15,602 bases of DNA, from contig JBIINK010000051.1 of NCBI GenBank assembly GCA_044337515.1, positions 1 to 15,602 on the forward strand. The letters run 5' to 3'. The stretch is from CAJBVG01 sp044337515 (GTDB taxonomy: Bacteria; Bacteroidota; Bacteroidia; Sphingobacteriales; Sphingobacteriaceae). The position numbers were made by a program, and so were the translations under genes. The notes under the pieces are model-generated. The model had not been told where the DNA came from and searched no databases. It saw only the letters and a program-made list of their open reading frames with translations. Below are positions 7,211-15,588 of this stretch, one piece after another; the first letter of the stretch is position 1, and every line of letters begins with the position of its first letter.

Positions 7211-8949
7211 GAAGTTTTAATCCCTAATTCTTTTAATTGATCATTAGATATTGTAGATGGTGAATCAATCATCACATCTCTGCCTGAATTGTTTTTAGGG
7301 AAAGCAATCACATCACGAATCGAATCGAGTTCAGCAAACAATGAACACCAACGATCGAAACCGAATGCAATACCACCATGAGGAGGTGCACCAAATTCAA
7401 ATGCATCCATTAAGAAACCAAATTGTTTTTGTGCTTCTTCTTTTGTGAATCCTAACAACTCAAACATTGTTGCTTGTAATCCTTTATTGAAAATTCGGAT
7501 AGAACCACCACCAATTTCAGTACCGTTAATTACCATGTCATATGCATTCGCACGTACATCACCTGGTTTTGTATTTAACAAGTCAATATCTTCTGGTTTA
7601 GGTGAAGTAAACGGATGATGCATTGCGTGGAAACGAGCCGATTCTTCATCCCACTCTAGTAGTGGAAAATCTAAAACCCATAATGGAGCAAATACATTTT
7701 TAACACGAAGGCCTAAACGATTACCCATTTCTAAACGAAGTTCGCTTAATGCTTTTCGAGTTTTATCTTGATTACCTGCTAATATTAAAATCAAATCGCC
7801 TGGCTCTGCATTGAATTTATTTTTCCAAGCTGATAGTGCAGCTTCATCATAAAATTTATCAACTGATGATTTCACTGAACCATCTGCCTGCACACGTGCG
7901 TATATAAGTCCGGTAGCTCCTATTTGCGGGCGCTTCACGAAATCTGTTAACTCATCTAATTGCTTACGTGTATATTCGTCACAACCTTTCGCACAGATTC
8001 CTACTACAAGTTCAGCATCATCAAACACTTTAAATTCTTTTCCTTTCGCCACATCATTCAACTCTACGAATTTCATTTCGAAACGAATATCTGGTTTATC
8101 AGAACCGTACATACGCAAGGCATCTGCATAAGTCATGCGAGGGAACTCATGAATTTCAATTCCTTTAACTGCCTTAAATAAATGTTTCGCTAAGCCTTCG
8201 AAAGTATTAAGAATATCTTCTTGTGTTACGAACGACATCTCACAATCGATTTGAGTAAACTCAGGCTGACGATCGGCACGTAAGTCTTCATCACGGAAAC
8301 ACTTTACAATTTGGAAGTAACGGTCGAAACCAGAAACCATTAATAATTGCTTAAATGTTTGAGGAGATTGAGGCAAGGCATAAAATTCACCTTGATTCAT
8401 TCTACTTGGCACAACGAAATCGCGAGCTCCTTCTGGAGTTGATTTAATAAGCACTGGAGTTTCCACTTCAATAAAATCAAGAGAATCCATATACTTACGA
8501 GTTTCTTGCGCCATACGATGGCGAAGTTCCAAGTTCTTACGAACAGGATTTCTTCTTAAATCTAAGTATCTATATTTTGCACGTAATTCCTCACCACCAT
8601 CTGTTTCATCATCAATCATAAAAGGAGGAACTTTCGATTCATTTAAAATTTCAAGATCTGAAACTTTAATTTCAACATCTCCAGTAGGCATTTTAGGATT
8701 TTTATTGCTTCGCTCAATTACGGTTCCTTTCACTTGGATGACATATTCACGCCCTAATGAACGAGCTTGTTTACACAAACCGTCATTTTCTTCCATATTG
8801 AAAAGCAATTGAGTGATTCCGTATCGGTCTCTAACATCAATGAAAGTCATTCCACCTAAATCTCTCGATTTTTGTACCCAACCACTGAGAACTACCTCTT
8901 TACCTAAATCTTGAATGCTTAACGCCCCGCAAGTATGTGTCCTTAACAT
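7207..8949 (-). CDS. aspS: Aspartyl-tRNA synthetase
   Basis: This 580-residue class II synthetase charges tRNA-Asp with aspartate in the cytosol. An N-terminal OB-fold anticodon-binding domain (about 1-105, with LGGMTFIDVRDRYG at 31-44) precedes the catalytic domain. That domain shows QSPQ (194-197), motif 2 in FRDEDLRADRQPEFTQID (218-235) and motif 3 in GIAFGFDRW (526-534). The bacterial GAD insertion lies at roughly 290-410. Length is close to that of other bacterial enzymes. The start at 8949 gives MLRTHTCG, the usual family N-terminus; an ATG 12 codons upstream (8985) would add a non-conserved stretch. Leucine in SRDLGG, rather than the histidine reported for non-discriminating enzymes, hints at a discriminating enzyme. 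A TAnnTTTG box lies about 20 bases upstream. Confidence 0.97.
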   Translation of the reverse strand: MLRTHTCGALSIQDLGKEVVLSGWVQKSRDLGGMTFIDVRDRYGITQLLFNMEENDGLCKQARSLGREYVIQVKGTVIERSNKNPKMPTGDVEIKVSDLEILNESKVPPFMIDDETDGGEELRAKYRYLDLRRNPVRKNLELRHRMAQETRKYMDSLDFIEVETPVLIKSTPEGARDFVVPSRMNQGEFYALPQSPQTFKQLLMVSGFDRYFQIVKCFRDEDLRADRQPEFTQIDCEMSFVTQEDILNTFEGLAKHLFKAVKGIEIHEFPRMTYADALRMYGSDKPDIRFEMKFVELNDVAKGKEFKVFDDAELVVGICAKGCDEYTRKQLDELTDFVKRPQIGATGLIYARVQADGSVKSSVDKFYDEAALSAWKNKFNAEPGDLILILAGNQDKTRKALSELRLEMGNRLGLRVKNVFAPLWVLDFPLLEWDEESARFHAMHHPFTSPKPEDIDLLNTKPGDVRANAYDMVINGTEIGGGSIRIFNKGLQATMFELLGFTKEEAQKQFGFLMDAFEFGAPPHGGIAFGFDRWCSLFAELDSIRDVIAFPKNNSGRDVMIDSPSTISNDQLKELGIKTS

Positions 8950-8967
8950 AATTAAAAAATTGAATCT

Positions 8968-8975
8968 CAAAAGTA
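8968..8975 (-). promoter_or_regulatory. Candidate -7 promoter box (TAnnTTTG) for aspS
   Basis: On the minus strand the sequence TACTTTTG matches the Bacteroidota -7 consensus TAnnTTTG exactly. It lies 18 bases upstream of the aspS ATG, which would give a short leader of about 12 nt. I could not find a convincing -33 TTG element at the usual spacing, so the call rests on the -7 box and its position alone. Confidence 0.35.
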
Positions 8976-9030
8976 TGATTTTCAAGCGAAAAATACGGAT
9001 GAAATTGTAGATTTGGATAAAACTCTCGCC

Positions 9031-9093
9031 ATGTTCAGAAAATTAGATGACTTTTACCATGTTTGGGCTTACGAATCAGCCAAAGTAGCCTAA
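9031..9093 (+). pseudogene. Possible 5' remnant of a DinB-type gene (20 codons)
   Basis: The short frame encodes MFRKLDDFYHVWAYES followed by AKVA and stops at 9091-9093, directly before the MFS transporter ATG. It looks like the start of DinB/YfiT-type proteins, many of which, from memory, begin MF-x-x-[IL]-x-x-F-x-x-x-W-x-x-E-[ST]. Nothing of the remaining roughly 130-150 residues is present. The same frame is open upstream to about 8957 without an ATG. It could also be a very small real gene or a translational leader for the transporter. The homology is by eye over 16 residues, so confidence is low. Confidence 0.25.
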
Positions 9094-10341
9094 ATGGATA
9101 TACCCACGAACAGTAAAGAGAAACACGACCCCTTTGCGGCCTTAAGGTTCGCAGAGTTTCGATTTTATATTTTAGGCCGATTTTTCTTAACTACTGCTGT
9201 TAATTTCCAGGCTGTATGTGTGGGATGGCAAATCTACGAACTTACTAAAGACCCGCTTTCACTAGGTTTAATAGGACTTGCAGAAGCAGTTCCTTATATT
9301 TTAATTGCCTTGTTTGCAGGTTATGTGGTTGATCATTATGATAGGAGAAAGATTTTGATGACTGCTATTTCCATTTTAGTTGCATCATCAGCATTGCTAT
9401 TTTACTTCTCGTATAATAATCAGCATATACAACAATTTGGAACAACACCAATTTACTTGCTAATATTTACTACCGGATTAGCACGAGGATTTATTAGTCC
9501 ATCGATGTTTGCCATCATGTCTCAGGTAGTTCCTAAAAAATTCTTTGGAAACTCTTCAACTTGGAATAGTACTGTATGGCAATTTGGTGCAGTTGGTGGA
9601 CCAGCGTTAGGAGGATTCGTTTATGGATTTTTAGGCGTGGCAAAAGCTTATTTAATCAACACGTTGTTCTTCGGATTTGCATTTTTCTTTTTCACCTTTA
9701 TCGCTACGAGGGCTGTTATTAAATCAGAAAAAATTGAAAGTATAAAGGATAGTATTACTGCGGGATTGCGATTTGTATTTTCAAATCAGTTATTGCTTGG
9801 AGCCTTATCATTAGATTTATTCGCAGTTTTCTTTGGAGGTGCCGTAGCATTGCTTCCTATGGTTGCCGATCAAATATTACATGTTGGTCCGAAAGGCTTA
9901 GGCGTGCTCAGAGCAGCACCAGCAATTGGCGCATTAGTAATGGCGATTGTTCTTACCTTTTATCCTTTACAAAAAGGAGCTGGTAAAAAATTATTATATG
10001 CAGTTGCACTCTTTGGAGCATGCTCCATAGGCTTTGCATTATCTCGCAATTTCTATTTGTCTATTTTCTTTTTAGCCTTGGGTGGAGCGTTTGATAATAT
10101 TAGCGTGGTGATTAGAACAACCATTGTACAATTGTTTACCCCTGATCATATGCGAGGAAGAGTATCATCCGTGAATAGTATATTTATAGGCTCATCAAAT
10201 GAAATTGGTGCTTTTGAGTCGGGATTTGCTGCTAAATTACTTGGATTAGTGCCATCTATTATTTTTGGAGGGAGCATGACATTATTAGTTACCAGTATTA
10301 CTGCTAAATTTGCACCTAAACTTAGAAACTTAAAATTATAA
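9094..10341 (+). CDS. MFS exporter (EntS/MFS_3-like)
   Basis: This 415-residue inner-membrane transporter has about 12 predicted membrane helices. The N-terminal block DPFAALRFAEFRFYILGRFF, followed by GWQIYELTKDPLSLGLIGLA, is typical of the MFS_3 branch that includes the enterobactin exporter EntS. The MFS motif A appears as GYVVDHYDRRK after the second helix. Family members use the proton gradient to export small molecules; the substrate cannot be told. The ATG follows a TAA stop of a 20-codon frame with no spacing, and there is no Shine-Dalgarno sequence. The TerC-family gene begins six bases after its stop, so the two are likely one transcript. Full length with no visible defect. Confidence 0.9.
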   Translation: MDIPTNSKEKHDPFAALRFAEFRFYILGRFFLTTAVNFQAVCVGWQIYELTKDPLSLGLIGLAEAVPYILIALFAGYVVDHYDRRKILMTAISILVASSALLFYFSYNNQHIQQFGTTPIYLLIFTTGLARGFISPSMFAIMSQVVPKKFFGNSSTWNSTVWQFGAVGGPALGGFVYGFLGVAKAYLINTLFFGFAFFFFTFIATRAVIKSEKIESIKDSITAGLRFVFSNQLLLGALSLDLFAVFFGGAVALLPMVADQILHVGPKGLGVLRAAPAIGALVMAIVLTFYPLQKGAGKKLLYAVALFGACSIGFALSRNFYLSIFFLALGGAFDNISVVIRTTIVQLFTPDHMRGRVSSVNSIFIGSSNEIGAFESGFAAKLLGLVPSIIFGGSMTLLVTSITAKFAPKLRNLKL

Positions 10342-10347
10342 TCATAC

Positions 10348-11058
10348 ATGGAATTTTTAACCGACCCCAACGTTTGGATTGGATTATTTACACTTACTGT
10401 TTTAGAAATAGTATTGGGCATTGATAACATTGTTTTCATTTCCATATTATCTGGTAAACTACCGAAAGGTGATCAAAAACGGGCTCGTCGTTTAGGTTTA
10501 AGTTTAGCTTTAATTACAAGAGTTTTATTATTACTATCGTTAAATTGGGTAATGAGCCTAACCGCTCCACTCTTTACTGTTATTAGTCAAGAAATATCTG
10601 GAAGAGATTTGATTTTACTCATCGGAGGTTTGTTCTTAATTTACAAAGCAACGACAGAAATTCATGAAAAATTAGAAGGCGAAAATCACGATACGGACAT
10701 CAAAGGCAGAGCTACATTTTCAGGCATTATAGTACAAATATTATTGTTAGATATTGTGTTCTCGCTCGACTCGGTTATTACTGCTGTGGGAATGGCAAAT
10801 CAAATAGGAGTGATGGTTGCAGCAGTTATTATTGCAGTAATTATTATGCTCTTCGCAGCAGAGTCCATAAGTAAATTTGTGAACAATCATCCAACAGTAA
10901 AGATGTTAGCTTTATCGTTTTTAGTTTTAATTGGAGTTTCACTATTAGGGGAAGGATTAGATCAACATATTCCAAAAGGATATATCTACTTCGCTATGGC
11001 ATTCTCTGTTTTAGTAGAGATGTTGAATTTGCGATTGAAGAAGAACTACAATGCGTAA
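10348..11058 (+). CDS. TerC-family integral membrane protein (probable metal ion exporter)
   Basis: This 236-residue polytopic protein has seven or more hydrophobic segments. It carries the two TerC signatures, EIVLGIDNIVF (20-30, with D26) and DIVFSLDSVITAVGM (135-149, with D135 and D141); these intramembrane acidic residues are thought to handle the ion. Some TerC-family members, such as Alx and the Bacillus MeeF/MeeY proteins, are linked to manganese export, in the latter case supplying metal to exported enzymes. Being six bases downstream of the MFS gene, it is probably co-transcribed with it. There is no yybP-ykoY-like riboswitch space in front of it. Its last codons (N-A-stop) lie inside the first unit of an 8-bp repeat array. 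Confidence 0.92.
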   Translation: MEFLTDPNVWIGLFTLTVLEIVLGIDNIVFISILSGKLPKGDQKRARRLGLSLALITRVLLLLSLNWVMSLTAPLFTVISQEISGRDLILLIGGLFLIYKATTEIHEKLEGENHDTDIKGRATFSGIIVQILLLDIVFSLDSVITAVGMANQIGVMVAAVIIAVIIMLFAAESISKFVNNHPTVKMLALSFLVLIGVSLLGEGLDQHIPKGYIYFAMAFSVLVEMLNLRLKKNYNA

Positions 11059-11082
11059 ATGCGTAGATGTGCAGATGCGTAA
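11051..11082 (+). repeat. 8-bp tandem repeat, four units, containing the terC stop codon
   Basis: Four consecutive 8-bp units are ATGCGTAA, ATGCGTAG, ATGTGCAG and ATGCGTAA. The TAA of the first unit (11056-11058) is the stop codon of the TerC-family gene. The array leads directly into the hairpin at 11087. Confidence 0.85.
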
Positions 11083-11086
11083 ATTA

Positions 11087-11121
11087 AATGTGCACTCCCG
11101 ATAGCTATCGGGATGCACATT
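11087..11121. repeat. Palindromic hairpin element, possible bidirectional terminator
   Basis: The core CCCGATAGCTATCGGG (11097-11112) is a perfect 16-bp palindrome. The arms extend outward with AATGTGCA (11087-11094) pairing with TGCACATT (11114-11121), interrupted by one unpaired C at 11095. It sits between two convergent genes, where a terminator is needed, but no T-run follows on either strand. From memory, the same 16-bp core is frequent in intergenic regions of Bacteroidota, so it may be a dispersed repeat rather than a dedicated terminator. Confidence 0.75.
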
Positions 11122-11152
11122 AGCATACTAGCATGTTAGCATATTAGCATAT
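11121..11152 (+). repeat. 8-bp tandem repeat, four units, reaching the stop codon of the M1 peptidase gene
   Basis: Four consecutive 8-bp units are TAGCATAC, TAGCATGT, TAGCATAT and TAGCATAT. The last base is the first base (on + coordinates) of the minus-strand TAA stop of the M1 peptidase at 11152-11154. Reverse-complemented and rotated, the units read ATGCTAAT-like, resembling the ATGCGTAA units on the other side of the hairpin. Confidence 0.85.
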
Positions 11153-13641
11153 TATTTTAAAGAGTCTATTGCTGTTTGAATTTCTTTCTGTAATTCTTCG
11201 CTTTTCGCTGCCGATTTCATTTCTTTCAAAATCCCTTTTACAGAATTAGTAACAAAAGGGTTGGAACTCTTTTTAGCAATTCCTAAAGCAGGTTCAATGC
11301 CATCTTTTATTGTTGCATCGTCCATACGCTTAATGTATGTTTTGTATTGTGGTATAATGAAGAATAAAGAGAATCCACTACCGCGAGTAAAGGCATTAAT
11401 AAAGAATTGATGCTCAGCCGCAGTACCTTCTTTTGCATAAAATTCTGCAATAGCCGAGCGAATGTTATTATTCTCTGATGAACTTTCTTTCTTCGCAATT
11501 TCCCAAGCTTTGTCTTTATTTGAAGTGCTATAAATTTTTAACAAAGATGCTTCAACAGCATAAGAACGATCTAACGCAGCAGCTGCATAAACATCGGCAT
11601 TGTTTTCAGCAGTATATACATCTGCTAATGTTTTCAATGCTCTTGAACGTACTGAAGAATTTTCATCTTTTGTTGCAAGAACTTTTATTCTCTCATAAAC
11701 AGATTTTTGATTACTCGCATTTAGATCTTTTACTTTAGAAATTCCAATATTACGAATCGCATAAGAAGGATCGTTTAATGATTTTACAAATGCTAATTGA
11801 ACTAAGGAATCTGATTTATAAGCATCCAAAGCAGTTAGTGATTCTTGTCTATCTAGGTATAATGGCGCGTTATTAAACATGTAAAGCCATTCTTCTTTAG
11901 AGTGATTATCTTTCTTAGTACAAACTAACATCTTCTCGGCATCAACATTAATTAATGAAGGCTGAACATCTGCAGAAAAATTAAATGATTTAGAAACGCT
12001 GTCGAGAACTACACGCTGACGAGTTGCTTTTCCATTTGTATAGATATCAATATCGATAGGTAATTTGTATAATGGATTTTTCTTTAAATCTTGTGTTTGG
12101 TTAATTTTTACCGATGCTATTTTTTTATCAGCATTGTATGAATAATTAAATTCTAGTTCTGGATGGCCTTGGTTTAAGAACCATTCGTTGAAGAACCAAT
12201 TCAAATCTTCTCCAGTGGTTTCTTCGAATGCTAAACGCAAATGATGAATTTCTACTGGTTTAAATTTATTGGTTTCTAAGTATAATTTTAGAGAAGCGAA
12301 GAAAGCATCATCACCTACATACTTACGTAACATATGTAAAATACGTCCACCTTTTTGATATGAGTTTCCATCGAACATCGTTTCGCGATCGGCTAAATCA
12401 AAACGGATCATATCTACTCTACCATTTCTCGCAGTACCTAGGTAGGCACCTAAATCATTGTATCCATCTTTATCTGCTTCATCTCTTCCGTATTTAAATT
12501 CATCCCATAGGTATTCGCCATAGGTAGCAAACGATTCGTTTAATGGCAGGTTGGGCCACGATTCGCAAGTCACTAAATCGCCGAACCAATGGTGAAATAA
12601 TTCGTGTGAAATAATATCTTCATCAGTTTGATCCATGTAATCACGATCTGTTTTATTCATATCGTCATAAAAGGTAACACAACCGGTATTTTCCATTGCA
12701 CCAGAAACAAAATCACGAACTACAATTTGAGAGTACTTATCCCATGCATAAGGAACACCTAAACGGTTTGAGAAAAATTCAATCATCTCTGGTGTTTTGC
12801 CAAATATTAATTTAGCATATGGTGCAAATGCTGGTTCCATGTAGTAATTCACTTCCATGTTTCTCCACTTGTCTTTATACACAGTGAATTTTCCGCCACC
12901 CAAAAATACTAAGTAAGGAGCATGTGGTAAATCTTGTTTCCAATAATCGGTACGAGTGCCATTCGATTGATTTGTAGAATAAACTAAACGACCGTTTGAT
13001 AAGGTTACGAAAGAAGTATCAACGGTGATGGCAATTTCTTGTGTGAAACGTTCGTTACCCGCTTCGATTGTTGGAAACCAGCAAGAGTTCGATTCCGTTT
13101 CACCTTGTGTCCAAAATTCTTTAGGCTTGTATTGATTTTTTCCATCCGGATTAATAAAATAGAATCCCTTATCGGAAGTAATGGCTGCACTGCCTTTAAT
13201 CTTAATTCGATTAGGCATAGCTACATAATCAACAAAAACATCATAACTCTCTTCTTTGGTAAATTTCTTACCAAGGTTGATAATAAGCTTGTAACCATCA
13301 TAGGTATACTCAGCTTTTTTATTGTTGATTTTAACTTCGTTAATTTTATACCCTTTAGCATCTAACTCTAATTCGTTAGTTGCATAAAAATATGGACGAA
13401 CTTTTAATGTTGCTTTCCCATATACAAAACAGCTATCCCAATTTAAGTTGATATCTAATTTTGTGTGAAGTATATCCGATTTACGTGTATAAGAAGAAAA
13501 GTAATTTTTCTTTGGTGTTTCACTTTTTACTGTAACCTCTGGTAGATTAACTTCTACTTTAGTCGAGTTATCTTTTTTTACTTTACAAGCACTAATAACG
13601 ACAGCTATAATGCTTATACTAACTACTAATTTTAACTTCAT
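11152..13641 (-). CDS. M1 family aminopeptidase lipoprotein with C-terminal repeat region
   Basis: This 829-residue protein has a lipoprotein signal peptide (hydrophobic residues 5-16, lipobox VISAC, lipidated Cys19), so it should sit on the outer or inner membrane. An N-terminal beta domain (about 50-250) precedes the catalytic domain. That domain has the exopeptidase motif GAMEN (314-318), zinc motif HELFH (346-350), third ligand E369 exactly 18 residues later, and a likely transition-state tyrosine at Y428 in SYQKGG. All expected catalytic residues are present. After about residue 570 the helical, HEAT-like segments resemble the ERAP-type C-terminal region. It probably trims N-terminal residues from peptides in the envelope. 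Its ATG is six bases after the TlpA-like gene, so the two are co-transcribed. Confidence 0.95.
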   Translation of the reverse strand: MKLKLVVSISIIAVVISACKVKKDNSTKVEVNLPEVTVKSETPKKNYFSSYTRKSDILHTKLDINLNWDSCFVYGKATLKVRPYFYATNELELDAKGYKINEVKINNKKAEYTYDGYKLIINLGKKFTKEESYDVFVDYVAMPNRIKIKGSAAITSDKGFYFINPDGKNQYKPKEFWTQGETESNSCWFPTIEAGNERFTQEIAITVDTSFVTLSNGRLVYSTNQSNGTRTDYWKQDLPHAPYLVFLGGGKFTVYKDKWRNMEVNYYMEPAFAPYAKLIFGKTPEMIEFFSNRLGVPYAWDKYSQIVVRDFVSGAMENTGCVTFYDDMNKTDRDYMDQTDEDIISHELFHHWFGDLVTCESWPNLPLNESFATYGEYLWDEFKYGRDEADKDGYNDLGAYLGTARNGRVDMIRFDLADRETMFDGNSYQKGGRILHMLRKYVGDDAFFASLKLYLETNKFKPVEIHHLRLAFEETTGEDLNWFFNEWFLNQGHPELEFNYSYNADKKIASVKINQTQDLKKNPLYKLPIDIDIYTNGKATRQRVVLDSVSKSFNFSADVQPSLINVDAEKMLVCTKKDNHSKEEWLYMFNNAPLYLDRQESLTALDAYKSDSLVQLAFVKSLNDPSYAIRNIGISKVKDLNASNQKSVYERIKVLATKDENSSVRSRALKTLADVYTAENNADVYAAAALDRSYAVEASLLKIYSTSNKDKAWEIAKKESSSENNNIRSAIAEFYAKEGTAAEHQFFINAFTRGSGFSLFFIIPQYKTYIKRMDDATIKDGIEPALGIAKKSSNPFVTNSVKGILKEMKSAAKSEELQKEIQTAIDSLK

Positions 13642-13647
13642 CGATTT

Positions 13648-14901
13648 TTATTTTTCGGATAATAATTTTTTAATAAATGACTCAAACTCTGCTTTGAATT
13701 CTATGTAATGTTTTCCGGTAGCTGGACCAGAATAGCCGGTATGGATTTTTCTTACCTTTCCTTGTTTATCAATAATAATCATTGTTGGGAAAGCTAAGAA
13801 ATTTTTAAGCATCGGTAAAGACTCATTTACAAAACCCTTTTTATTTGAACCAGGTATTAATAGTTCATATGGGATTTGCAATCTGTTTTTCATTTTAGTG
13901 ACATTGTTTCCAGCAACTTCAAAATCTTCACTACGCTCATAACACAAACCAATGACTTCTAGTCCTTCTGCTTTCATGTTATTATAGAAAGGAACAAGAT
14001 AACTTGTTTCATCCATACAATTCGGACACCAGGTACCCATAATTTGAATTACAACTACTTTGTTCTGATATCTTCTGTCGGTTAAAGAAATTAATTTACC
14101 ATCTAGATTTTTAAATTGAAATTCGAGTTTATCAATCCCATCCTTTAAAAATGTTAGGCTATCGGCATTTGGAAGTTTAGCTAAATCATTTCGCTTAGCA
14201 GTCCAAAGCTGTTTGCTACTCCAACCCGAATAAAGGCTTGCATTGATAATAGAATTATTATCACCAGAAAGTTCAGCTTTAAATAGAAAGGCATGAGATC
14301 CATCAAAAGTTGAGAAAGAAAACTCCTTGCCTTTTGTTGTGCCCTCTAAATAACGGTAATCGCCCGTTGTAGAAAGAAATGTACCATAGACTTTATTGTT
14401 TACGATTTTAAACTCACCAATAGCGATGGAGGTATCTGTAAATTCCTCATTAGTAAAAACGGCATCCCAAGTTCCAGTTACATTTTTATTAGCAATAGTG
14501 TCGCTCTCGAAACGCTCTTCGTTTCCGAAATACGCTCTAACTGGCATGCTAACTGTATGGTCTGGGTATATTCTTGTCCAACGCCCTATTAACGAATCCT
14601 CAGCAACATGCACCATAAATTCTGAGTCGAAAAATGGCATGTTTATTTTCAGACTATCGCCTGCAATAATTAGTTCGTTTACTCTTAATCGTTCTTCTGC
14701 ATTTTGAATGATTATTATTTGTTTTCCATCTTCACATTGTACTTCGAAAATGAATGGAATACTCATCCCATCTTTTGTAAATAGCTCGGCTTTCCAGAAC
14801 CCTTTTTTTAGGTTGGAGCACTTTTGATGAGTACAATTTATATTACTAATACTAGTGATAAGAAGTATAATAAATATGTAAAATCTAGGTAAATTCCTCA
14901 T
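13648..14901 (-). CDS. TlpA/ResA-like thioredoxin-fold lipoprotein with N-terminal lipocalin-like region
   Basis: This 417-residue exported protein ends in a TlpA-type thioredoxin domain (about 255-415). It has the redox motif WCPNC (291-295), the following MDETSYLVPFY helix, and the cis-proline loop AFPT (370-373), as in ResA/TlpA proteins that reduce disulfides in the envelope. The signal peptide (residues 6-18) ends in NINC with Cys23 as a possible lipidation site; Asn at -1 makes this less certain than a standard lipobox. Residues 30-240 are beta-rich and appear internally repeated: GFWKAELF (34-41) and GTWDAVF (143-149) open two similar halves, as in other Bacteroidota TlpA-like proteins. 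It is the first gene of a pair with the M1 peptidase lipoprotein and divergent from the SPOR-like gene. Confidence 0.9.
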   Translation of the reverse strand: MRNLPRFYIFIILLITSISNINCTHQKCSNLKKGFWKAELFTKDGMSIPFIFEVQCEDGKQIIIIQNAEERLRVNELIIAGDSLKINMPFFDSEFMVHVAEDSLIGRWTRIYPDHTVSMPVRAYFGNEERFESDTIANKNVTGTWDAVFTNEEFTDTSIAIGEFKIVNNKVYGTFLSTTGDYRYLEGTTKGKEFSFSTFDGSHAFLFKAELSGDNNSIINASLYSGWSSKQLWTAKRNDLAKLPNADSLTFLKDGIDKLEFQFKNLDGKLISLTDRRYQNKVVVIQIMGTWCPNCMDETSYLVPFYNNMKAEGLEVIGLCYERSEDFEVAGNNVTKMKNRLQIPYELLIPGSNKKGFVNESLPMLKNFLAFPTMIIIDKQGKVRKIHTGYSGPATGKHYIEFKAEFESFIKKLLSEK

Positions 14902-14991
14902 TTATATAGTCATAAAGGTGTTAAAGTTAAGAAACCTTTTAATAAATGTGATAAAAATATCTATATTGCTAGCCTATTTAACAAAATAAAA

Positions 14992-15588
14992 ATGAAAGCA
15001 CTCAGAGTACTTAGCGTATTTTTAATTCTAACCATTACTCCAGCATTTCTATTTGCTCAAGTAGCGGCAGAAAAGAAAAAGCTAAAAAAAGAATTAAGAA
15101 TGTATCGTAAGATGAAACCGATGGAAATTCGTTCTATGAAAATGAATTACGATAACAAACTAAAAGACAAGAAAAATCAAGAATTGATTTACAAACAAAT
15201 GCAACGCAAATACGATTCATTACAAAACGTATTAAATGCAAATAGTTCAAAAATGAGTCAGTTAGAAGTTCAACTTTTACAAGCACAAGCTGCATCATTA
15301 AATGCAAAACCTGCAGGTGCAAAAGGGTATTATTACCGAGTACAATTAGGTGCTTATAAATTTTACGACATCAAATCTAAAAACTCAAGCGATGAATCTT
15401 TCAGTGCGGAGAGCACACCAGAAATGGATAAGATGACTGTTGGTTTATTTTATACACTAGCAGAAGCAGATCAATTTAAAGAAGATGTACGTAGTATGGG
15501 TATTAAAGATGCATATGTAGTTCCATTTAAAGATGGCAAACGCGTAACGCATAAGGAAGCCGCTGAAGGGCTTAAGAAATCGAAATAA
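14992..15588 (+). CDS. Exported coiled-coil protein with C-terminal SPOR-like domain
   Basis: This 198-residue protein has a signal peptide (hydrophobic residues 5-20, probable cleavage after FLFA-22). A highly charged helical coiled-coil region rich in K, E, Q and M follows (about 25-100), then an Ala-rich linker. The C-terminal stretch is SPOR-like: YYYRVQLGAYKF (113-124) and, after a gap, VGLFYTLAEADQFKEDVR and DAYVVPFKDGKRV. SPOR domains bind denuded peptidoglycan strands. Related short Bacteroidota proteins are often labelled ezrin/radixin/moesin family because of the coiled coil, which says nothing about function. It is preceded by an A-rich leader (AACAAAATAAAA) without a Shine-Dalgarno sequence. 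A role at the cell wall is inferred. Confidence 0.8.
   Translation: MKALRVLSVFLILTITPAFLFAQVAAEKKKLKKELRMYRKMKPMEIRSMKMNYDNKLKDKKNQELIYKQMQRKYDSLQNVLNANSSKMSQLEVQLLQAQAASLNAKPAGAKGYYYRVQLGAYKFYDIKSKNSSDESFSAESTPEMDKMTVGLFYTLAEADQFKEDVRSMGIKDAYVVPFKDGKRVTHKEAAEGLKKSK

Noticed and set aside
9058..9065. CATGTTTG as a promoter box for the MFS-terC pair
   Set aside because: It has one mismatch to TAnnTTTG and no TTG element at the expected spacing upstream.
13039..13365. + strand frame of 108 codons inside the M1 peptidase gene
   Set aside because: It is antisense to a strongly supported gene with intact catalytic motifs, and its translation shows no recognisable domain.
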